This document shows positions 58,555 to 64,000 of a stretch of DNA of 64,000 nt, one piece after another. The notes under the pieces are model-generated. The model did no database searches and had not been told where the DNA came from. It was given only the letters and a program-made list of their open reading frames with translations. Made by a program: the position numbers and the translations under genes. Position 1 is the first letter of the stretch, and every line of letters starts with the position of its first letter. Location of the stretch: assembly GCA_903913215.1 (NCBI GenBank), contig CAIWKE010000002.1, positions 62,001-126,000 of the forward strand. Direction: 5' to 3'. This stretch comes from an uncultured Holophagaceae bacterium (GTDB taxonomy: Bacteria > Acidobacteriota > Holophagae > Holophagales > Holophagaceae).

Positions 58555-60783
58555 ATGAACAACAGACTCAGCATCCACCTGCTCCAGACCCTCCGCCGCC
58601 TCGGGATCCTGGGTTTATTACTGCTGGGACCCGGGACCTACATTCCCCTTCTCCGGGCCGAGGATCCGGGTCATAAGCAGGTGCTGCTGTTGCACAGCTA
58701 CCACCTGGGCTACATCTGGACCTCCAATATCCGGGACGGGGTCATTGAGACCCTGGGCCACTCCAACATCGATGTGGACGTCCGCTCCGAATATCTGGAC
58801 TGGAAGCATTTCCCCACAGAGGAGAACCTCTCTAGACAGTTGGAATCACTCAAGGGCAAGTACCGGAACTTCCCCTTCAACCTGGTCATTACCTCCGACA
58901 ATGCCGCGACGGAGTTCGCCCTGAAGCACCGTGCGGAGTTGTTCCCGGGCGTGCCCATCATCTTCTGCGGCTACAACGGCTATGCCGCCACCCTGATCAA
59001 AGGGCATCGCGGCGTGACAGGAATCGCTGAAAACCTGGACGGCACCGGCACGCTGAATATCGCCCTCCGGCTGCTGCCCGACCTGAAAGAGGTTCTGGTG
59101 GTCACCGATGACACCGAGACCGGCCGAGCCGTGCGGGCGGAAATCGAGGCCTGTACCCTCCAATTCAAGGATCAGTTGCACTTCCGTTTCCTGGGTGAAG
59201 GGCTCGCCACAGAAGAGGTCATTGCCACGGCCAAAGCCGCCGGCCCGGAGGCCTTCCTTCTGATCGGCCCCTTCAACCGGGACCGGCGCGGGCGCTTCTT
59301 GGACCTTTGGGAACTGGCCGTGCTGATGCGGGAACGCGGGGTCAAGGATCCGCTCTTCCACCTTTATGAGGAGGCCATGGGCCATGGTTCCCTTGGCGGC
59401 AGCGTCATGAGTGGGCGCCTGCAGGGAGAAGCTGCCGGTCGCCTGGCCGTACGGATCCTCCTGGGCGAAGATGCTGGCCGGATTCCTGTGGAGGAGCGAC
59501 CCACGGTGCGCAGCATCGTGGACCACCAGGAGATGCAGCACTTCGCCATCCCCATGGCCAATGTGCCGCCGGGCTGCCAGGTGCTCAACCCCCCACCCAG
59601 CTTCTACGAGCGGAATAAAACCCTGGTGCTGTCAGCCCTCGTCCTGTCTCTGCTGGGCATGCTGGTGCTTACCGTGGTCATCCCTTCCCAGTTCCAGAAC
59701 GAGCGCCTCCTGCGGGATAGCGAGGCGCGGCTGCGGTATCTGATCCAGAACATGCCGGTACTCATCTGTGCCTTGGATACGCACGGCTGCGTCATCGTCT
59801 GGAACCGGGCTTGTGAAGCGTGCACGGGACATACGGCACCGGAGGTGGTCAAGCAGACCGCCGCCACCACCGCGGCCTTGCTCCGTAAGGAAGATTACGC
59901 CCGGTTCCTGGGCCTGATCCAGGGAGATGGGATAGAGACCGAAGCCGAGTTGAGCCTCGTGGCCAAGGGCGGCGAACATCGAAGGGTGCGTTGGTTCAGT
60001 GAATCCCGCCTCTACCCTGTTCCCGGTTGGGCGGGCTGGGTGGTGGGTGTGGACGTCACCCGGCAGTTGGAGGCTGAGGAGCACCTTCGCCGCAGCCAGC
60101 GCATGGAGTCCCTCGGGGCCCTGGCGGGAGGCTTGGCGCACGACTTTGGCAACCTGCTGGCCACCATCCTGGCCAGCGCGGACCTGATGGAAGTGGATGA
60201 GGCCACGGACGATTCCCGCCAACGCAACCTGGCCATGATCCGGAAGGTGGCCAGCCGAGGCACCGAACTGGTGAAGCAGATGATGGGCTTCGCCCGGGCC
60301 AAGCCCGAGGGTGCCACCATGGTGAATATTCACACCCTGCTGGGGGAATTGGCTCCCATTCTCGACCGGACCTTTCCGAGGGACATCCGAATCAGCCTGG
60401 AACTTGGGGCGAAGCGACCCGCCATTCTCGGTGAATCAGGCCAGCTCATGCAGATCCTGCTGAACCTGGCCCTGAATGCCCGGGATGCCATGCCGGATGG
60501 GGGTCACCTGAGCTTCTGGACCCAGGATGAGGGCGAGTCACTCCACCTTTGGGTTCAGGACACAGGCATAGGCATGAGTCCTGAAACCCAGCGGCGGATC
60601 TTCGAACCCTTCTTCACGACCAAGGAGGTAGGCAAGGGCACGGGCATGGGCCTGGCGATGGTCTGCATGCTCATCAAGAACCACGTGGGCAGCATTTCCG
60701 TGGACAGCGAGCCAGGCAAGGGCACCTCCTTCCACCTGCGCTTTCCATGTGCCGCATCCACGGAGAGCCTGGTCCCGGTCTAA
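58555..60783 (+). CDS. Sensor histidine kinase with periplasmic ABC-substrate-binding-like domain and PAS
   Basis: A 742-residue membrane kinase. A signal sequence (LGILGLLLLGPGTYIPLL) is followed by a periplasmic domain at ~40-345 (KQVLLLHSYHLGYIWTSNIRDGVIETL; PIIFCGYNGYAA), of the ABC_sub_bind type. A membrane helix (~357-380), a PAS domain (YLIQNMPVLICALDTHGCVIVWN), HisKA with GGLAHDFGNLLATI and HATPase with GKGTGMGLAMV follow. No receiver domain. It starts nine bases after the interrupted chemoreceptor gene, suggesting the two once acted together. Confidence 0.87.
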   Translation: MNNRLSIHLLQTLRRLGILGLLLLGPGTYIPLLRAEDPGHKQVLLLHSYHLGYIWTSNIRDGVIETLGHSNIDVDVRSEYLDWKHFPTEENLSRQLESLKGKYRNFPFNLVITSDNAATEFALKHRAELFPGVPIIFCGYNGYAATLIKGHRGVTGIAENLDGTGTLNIALRLLPDLKEVLVVTDDTETGRAVRAEIEACTLQFKDQLHFRFLGEGLATEEVIATAKAAGPEAFLLIGPFNRDRRGRFLDLWELAVLMRERGVKDPLFHLYEEAMGHGSLGGSVMSGRLQGEAAGRLAVRILLGEDAGRIPVEERPTVRSIVDHQEMQHFAIPMANVPPGCQVLNPPPSFYERNKTLVLSALVLSLLGMLVLTVVIPSQFQNERLLRDSEARLRYLIQNMPVLICALDTHGCVIVWNRACEACTGHTAPEVVKQTAATTAALLRKEDYARFLGLIQGDGIETEAELSLVAKGGEHRRVRWFSESRLYPVPGWAGWVVGVDVTRQLEAEEHLRRSQRMESLGALAGGLAHDFGNLLATILASADLMEVDEATDDSRQRNLAMIRKVASRGTELVKQMMGFARAKPEGATMVNIHTLLGELAPILDRTFPRDIRISLELGAKRPAILGESGQLMQILLNLALNARDAMPDGGHLSFWTQDEGESLHLWVQDTGIGMSPETQRRIFEPFFTTKEVGKGTGMGLAMVCMLIKNHVGSISVDSEPGKGTSFHLRFPCAASTESLVPV

Positions 60784-60925
60784 AAATCAAGCCATCCACC
60801 TCAAATCGCCCTGGCCAAAGGCTTTTCGGGCCATGTAAGATTTTGTAAGTTCACCTAATGCCGCCAACCTGAAGATCCGATATCCTGGTAAGACTTGCTG
60901 AAAGTCGAAATCTTCTGGAGGGTGG

Positions 60926-61765
60926 ATGAGTCTCAATGGGGTCAAGCTGGTTCTGGGTTTTGTCCTGACCTTGCCGACCCTCACTTTGAGTGCTGCAGCC
61001 CACGGGAATCCCAAGTTGTCCCTGAAGTCCGCCTCGGCCCTGGTGCTGGACCAGGCCACGGGCAGGACCATCCTGGAGAAGCAGGCCGGTGCTGCGGTAC
61101 CGATCGCCTCACTCACCAAGCTCATGACGGCCATGGTGCTGCTGGATGCGCACCTTGACCCCCTGGAATTGCTGACGATCACCAATGAAGACAAGGACAT
61201 GCTTCGGCACAGCCGCTCCCGTCTGCCCGTAGGGACCCGCCTCCCCCGCGAGCAGGCCCTACTCCTGGCCCTGCTGGCCTCCGAGAATCGCGCCGCCCAC
61301 GCCCTGGGACGCACCTTTCCCGGGGGGCTGTCGGCCTTCGTCCTGGCCATGAATGCCAAGGCCAAGGTGCTGGGTCTGAGCGTGGCCCGCTTCGAGGATC
61401 CCACCGGGCTCTCCAGTGGCAACGTGGCCAGTGCCATGGATTTGGCCCGGATCATGGAAGCCGCCTACCACTATCCGGAAATCCGCGATTTCACCACCCG
61501 CCCCGAGACCACCCTCCAGACCGGGCGCCACTCTATCGAGTTCCCCAACACCAACGCCCTGGTCCGCAACTCCCGTTGGACCATTGGCCTCTCCAAGACT
61601 GGCTACATCGAGGAGGCCGGCCGCTGCCTCGTGATGCAGGCCATGCTGGCCAACCGCCCGGTGCTCATCATCTTGTTGGATTCCTGGGGCAAGTATTCCC
61701 GTCTGGGAGATGCCAATCGCATCAAGCAGTGGATGGAAGCGCGGATCCCCAACAACGGGAAGTGA
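60926..61765 (+). CDS. Penicillin-binding D-alanyl-D-alanine endopeptidase (PbpG/DacB-like)
   Basis: A 279-residue exported serine peptidase of the S11 type that trims peptidoglycan. A signal peptide is at 1-27. The catalytic motifs are SLTK (~63, with the nucleophile Ser), SEN (~118) and KTG in SKTGYIEEAG (~225). GGAGGG precedes the ATG. The short length without a C-terminal anchor fits PBP7 rather than PBP5. The gap before it (60784-60925) shows no gene. It is five bases before pgeF. Confidence 0.9.
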   Translation: MSLNGVKLVLGFVLTLPTLTLSAAAHGNPKLSLKSASALVLDQATGRTILEKQAGAAVPIASLTKLMTAMVLLDAHLDPLELLTITNEDKDMLRHSRSRLPVGTRLPREQALLLALLASENRAAHALGRTFPGGLSAFVLAMNAKAKVLGLSVARFEDPTGLSSGNVASAMDLARIMEAAYHYPEIRDFTTRPETTLQTGRHSIEFPNTNALVRNSRWTIGLSKTGYIEEAGRCLVMQAMLANRPVLIILLDSWGKYSRLGDANRIKQWMEARIPNNGK

Positions 61766-61769
61766 GCCC

Positions 61770-62435
61770 ATGCTGACTCCGTCCGTCCAGGCGCCCTTTC
61801 CCATGCAGTGGGGCTTCTCCACCCGCCTGGACGAGGAGGCTGACCTTCCCGAGCGGAAGTTGAACCAGATACATCGCTGCGGAGTGGTGGAAGCTACGGA
61901 TGCCGTGGTGGACGCGGATGGTCTCTGGACCACCCAGACGGGCTTGCGCATCGGCGTCCGGGTGGCTGACTGCGTGCCCATCCTGCTGGCGGGGCCCCTG
62001 ACCGGCGGTCGCCCCTGGGCCGCGGCCCTGCATGCGGGCTGGCGCGGCGCGACAGGGCATGGCGACCCTACCCCCGGCGGGGGCATCCTGCGCCGCGCCG
62101 TGGCCCGCTACCGCAGCCTGGGTGGCGATCCTGCGACCCTGGCCTGGGCGCTGGGGCCGGCCATTCTGAAATGCTGCTTCGAGGTGGGCGATGAAGTCAT
62201 CGCAGCGGCTCGGCTGGATCCCGCCTGGGACGAGGAGCTCACCTCCCTGGGACCTTCGGGCAAGCAGCATCTGGATCTCCATGGCTTCCTGACGGCCCAG
62301 GCCCTGGACCTGGGGCTCAGCCCTGTGAATGACGGCAGCCTCGCCTACTGCACTGGCTGCCGCCCAGATCTGCTCTATTCCTTCCGCCGTGGCGAGACCA
62401 CGGGTCGACAGTGGGGCTGGATCGAGATCGGCTAA
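61770..62435 (+). CDS. pgeF: PgeF/YfiH-type multicopper polyphenol oxidase-like protein
   Basis: A 221-residue protein of the YfiH family, which in E. coli hydrolyses misincorporated amino acid from UDP-MurNAc peptides. Metal-binding motifs: QIHRCG, VADCVPILL, HAGWRGAT, and the ending CTGCRPDLLYSFRRGETTGRQWGWI. It starts right after pbpG, with GAAG ahead of the ATG, so both may be cotranscribed. The two would both act on peptidoglycan. Confidence 0.88.
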   Translation: MLTPSVQAPFPMQWGFSTRLDEEADLPERKLNQIHRCGVVEATDAVVDADGLWTTQTGLRIGVRVADCVPILLAGPLTGGRPWAAALHAGWRGATGHGDPTPGGGILRRAVARYRSLGGDPATLAWALGPAILKCCFEVGDEVIAAARLDPAWDEELTSLGPSGKQHLDLHGFLTAQALDLGLSPVNDGSLAYCTGCRPDLLYSFRRGETTGRQWGWIEIG

Positions 62436-62478
62436 CCTGGAAGGCGGCCCCACCCCTGGAGCCAGTCCGAGGAAGCCC

Positions 62479-62838
62479 ATGCTCAACATCACCGATATCC
62501 GCATCAACAAGATTGAAGGCGACGAGAAGCTGCGTGCCTTTGCGGCCCTGGTGCTGGATGACTGCTTCTTAGTGGGCGACCTGCGGGTGGTGGAGGGCGA
62601 GGACGGCTATTTTGTGGCCATGCCCAGCCGCCGCAAGCGGGATGGGAGTTTCAAGGACATCGCCTACCCCCTGAACAACGCCCTCCGCGAGGAAATCGAG
62701 GAGAAGGTCCTGCTGGCCTATGAGACCGCCACCGGGCACAAGGCCCTCAGCCGCATCGAGCGCGGCGAAGCCAGCGTCGTGCGCCCCGACCTCCTGGGTG
62801 TCGAGGAGTTCGGATTCACGCCCAAGAGCGGATCCTGA
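62479..62838 (+). CDS. spoVG: SpoVG-family RNA/DNA-binding regulator
   Basis: A 119-residue protein. ITDIRINKIEGDEKLRAFAALVLDDCFLVGDLRVVEGEDGYFVAMPSRRKRDGSFKDIAYPLN is the SpoVG core. The C-terminal ~30 residues extend beyond the usual length (family ~85-100). GAGGAAG precedes the ATG. Outside sporulating bacteria the family regulates genes by binding nucleic acid. It is 43 bp after pgeF and 61 bp before tRNA-Gln. Confidence 0.9.
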   Translation: MLNITDIRINKIEGDEKLRAFAALVLDDCFLVGDLRVVEGEDGYFVAMPSRRKRDGSFKDIAYPLNNALREEIEEKVLLAYETATGHKALSRIERGEASVVRPDLLGVEEFGFTPKSGS

Positions 62839-62899
62839 ACCCCGCCTGAGACTCCAGCTTGGACCCAATGCGAAGCCGCGCTATGCTTGACTCTGCGTA

Positions 62900-62974
62900 T
62901 GGGGAGTAGCCAAGTGGTAAGGCAGCAGGTTTTGATCCTGCGTACCGAGGGTTCGAATCCTTCCTCCCCAACCA
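62900..62974 (+). tRNA. tRNA-Gln (TTG)
   Basis: 75 bases with encoded CCA. Acceptor TGGGGAG pairs with CTCCCCA, the anticodon TTG lies in loop TTTTGAT between stems CAGG/CCTG, and the T-arm is GAGGGTTCGAATCCTTC. The 5' UGGGG is typical of Gln. Confidence 0.95.
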
Positions 62975-63000
62975 AAGAGGCCGCCTTCGGGCGGCCTCTT
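62975..63000 (+). terminator. Terminator of tRNA-Gln
   Basis: AAGAGGCCGCC, TTCG, GGCGGCCTCTT: a perfect 11-bp stem with a stable TTCG tetraloop, followed by TGGTT, directly after the tRNA. Confidence 0.85.
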
Positions 63001-63086
63001 TGGTTGGGGGATGCTAGATAAGCAGATCGCACGCTAGGCCCCCTGTGTCCAGGCTGGGGCGCACGTTCCGTTTGGTCGGTGGCGCC

Positions 63087-63374
63087 CTAGCTCAGGACTA
63101 CTTCGAATCCAGTGGGACGCCCCTCCTGCATCACATGGAAGTGGGTCCGGTCCAGGAAATGGCGCCCGAACTCAAGGTAGGGCCTGGCCTCAAAAGCCTG
63201 ACCCCCGGGCCGGGCGACCACTCGGATCCCCCGGGGGCTCGCGCCATGTTCGCGGTAGTCCCGGCTCAGCCGGGCCGGGAACAAGTGGTGCAGGATCTTG
63301 TCTTCGAAATCGAAGCGGTCCTTTACCTCGAAACTGGCGATGAGGTTCGCGTGCTTGAAGAGAATGGCTTGCAT
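63087..63374 (-). CDS. Unknown 95-residue protein
   Basis: Not recognised. The sequence MQAILFKHANLIASFEVKDRFDFEDKILHHLFP has the look of a real small protein with mixed helices and strands; the rest has several Arg/Gly and ends FHVMQEGRPTGFEVVLS. A G-rich ribosome site lies immediately before the ATG. It follows another short gene by 46 bp on the same strand. No neighbour gives a clue. Confidence 0.45.
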   Translation of the reverse strand: MQAILFKHANLIASFEVKDRFDFEDKILHHLFPARLSRDYREHGASPRGIRVVARPGGQAFEARPYLEFGRHFLDRTHFHVMQEGRPTGFEVVLS

Positions 63375-63420
63375 GGCCCCCCCACGGATGCTTCAGATCT
63401 GGATGATGGGTGATGCGAAA

Positions 63421-63699
63421 TTAGGCCCCGGCGTCCAGGTGGGGTCGCCGATTCAACTGTGGTCGTGGACGCGGAGAACGACGCGTCCTGGCTGGCGTCT
63501 GGACCGGACCCGACCCGGCGGAGGCCCCCTGTATCATGGCCTCCGCCAAGTCCAGGGGATCGAAGTAGGTGACGCCCTGGTACTCCCACTCCCAGATGTC
63601 CGAACAGTACCAGACCTTGAAGGTGGCATCCCCGATCTTGCAGACGCCCCCACTCGGGGTCTGGGACGTCAGTTCCAGGATGATGTTTTCCAAGGTCAT
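63421..63699 (-). CDS. Unknown 92-residue protein
   Basis: Not recognised. It opens MTLENIILELTSQTPSGGVCKIGDATFKVWYC, then SDIWEWEYQGVTYFDPLDLAEAMIQG; the last ~30 residues are Arg/Pro-rich (TPARTRRSPRPRPQL). Trp/Tyr-rich strands suggest a small beta protein. GGAGGG lies six bases before ATG 63699, which is preferred over the ATG 36 bases upstream. Probably an operon with the next gene. Confidence 0.5.
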   Translation of the reverse strand: MTLENIILELTSQTPSGGVCKIGDATFKVWYCSDIWEWEYQGVTYFDPLDLAEAMIQGASAGSGPVQTPARTRRSPRPRPQLNRRPHLDAGA

Positions 63700-64000
63700 C
63701 GTGCCCTCCAAAATCTCCCCATAAACGAGTTGCAACTACACTCGCGGGAACCCCACCACGCTCATGCTGATTCATGCGCCTGGGGGATTCACCGAGGGAA
63801 CCCAAACATACGACTTCGGGTAGGTTTGACCATTCCCAATAGGGCTTAGGTTCCTTAGGGAAACCTGGTAATTTTCGGGCAAACAGGCTCTTCATCGCCT
63901 GCCTGGGACCATCCTTCAGGCCACGGTTTCCCAGCGGGCTGGAGACCGGGCAACTGCGGACACGGATCGACGATTTTGTGGAAAATTCCCCAGCGTGATA
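63700..64000. other. Right edge without a supported gene
   Basis: About 300 bases in which I see no convincing gene. A minus-strand open frame from 63895 overlaps both small genes and has no family features. This is likely the upstream region of the two minus genes, plus the start of something beyond the window. Confidence 0.4.

Noticed and set aside
63323-63895. 190-residue minus-strand frame at the right end
   Set aside because: It overlaps both short minus-strand genes in another frame and lacks any family pattern or good ribosome site.

Overview
The window is a piece of a GC-rich, Gram-negative-type chromosome. It encodes lipopolysaccharide export (LptF/LptG), Kdo synthesis (KdsD), Mla-type lipid transport and outer-membrane lipoproteins, alongside SpoVG, an Hfq-like protein, many chemoreceptors and sensor kinases, cytochrome bd and a large lactate/organic-acid oxidation region. 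This mix fits a member of the Acidobacteriota close to Holophaga/Geothrix. That placement is an inference from gene content and is not proven by a marker gene.

Region by region: 1-1139 holds the end of an arsenite exporter (ACR3) and a thioredoxin-type arsenate reductase. 1140-3524 is cydAB (short Q-loop type bd oxidase). 3786-16169 carries housekeeping and signalling genes: an M3 peptidase, DinB, a KimA-like potassium importer, a hybrid kinase with a periplasmic binding domain, GlgC, a TPR membrane protein, a shrunken methyltransferase, a SpoIIAA-like protein and a Blc lipocalin.

16451-26152 is an AT-rich integrated element of about 9.7 kb in the 3' half of an elongator tRNA-Met gene, bounded by a perfect 46-bp direct repeat. 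It has a tyrosine integrase, a small DNA-binding protein under a perfect inverted repeat, a primase/VapE-type replication protein, a candidate origin, an XRE regulator and a one-directional block of six unknown cargo genes, mostly exported or membrane proteins. No capsid, tail, terminase or conjugation genes are visible. It looks like a satellite-type or otherwise dependent integrative element, and it is the least explained part of the window.

26220-38671 is a lactate/organic-acid oxidation region: lutABC, a second LUD-domain pair in which the LutB-like and LutA-like parts are fused, a 946-residue FAD/Fe-S D-lactate dehydrogenase, an L-lactate permease, a divergent FadR/LldR-type repressor with a matching palindromic operator, and a TDT-family transporter. 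Together they would import lactate, oxidise both isomers and feed electrons to the respiratory chain.

38734-63000 is core chromosome. It has five of the window's core features in tRNA form or nearby (tRNA-Ile2, tRNA-Cys, tRNA-Gly and tRNA-Gln, with their terminators) and genes for envelope biogenesis (kdsD, a fused lptF-lptG gene, glmU, mlaEFD with a beta-rich MlaD tail, a UbiA prenyltransferase, a penicillin-binding endopeptidase, pgeF). It also has tRNA thiolation (mnmA), vitamin B6 synthesis (pdxA), an extended Hfq-like protein, a Fur-family regulator, two chemoreceptors and two further kinases. One chemoreceptor gene is interrupted by an in-frame amber codon. The right end (63087-64000) has two short unknown genes and an unexplained edge.
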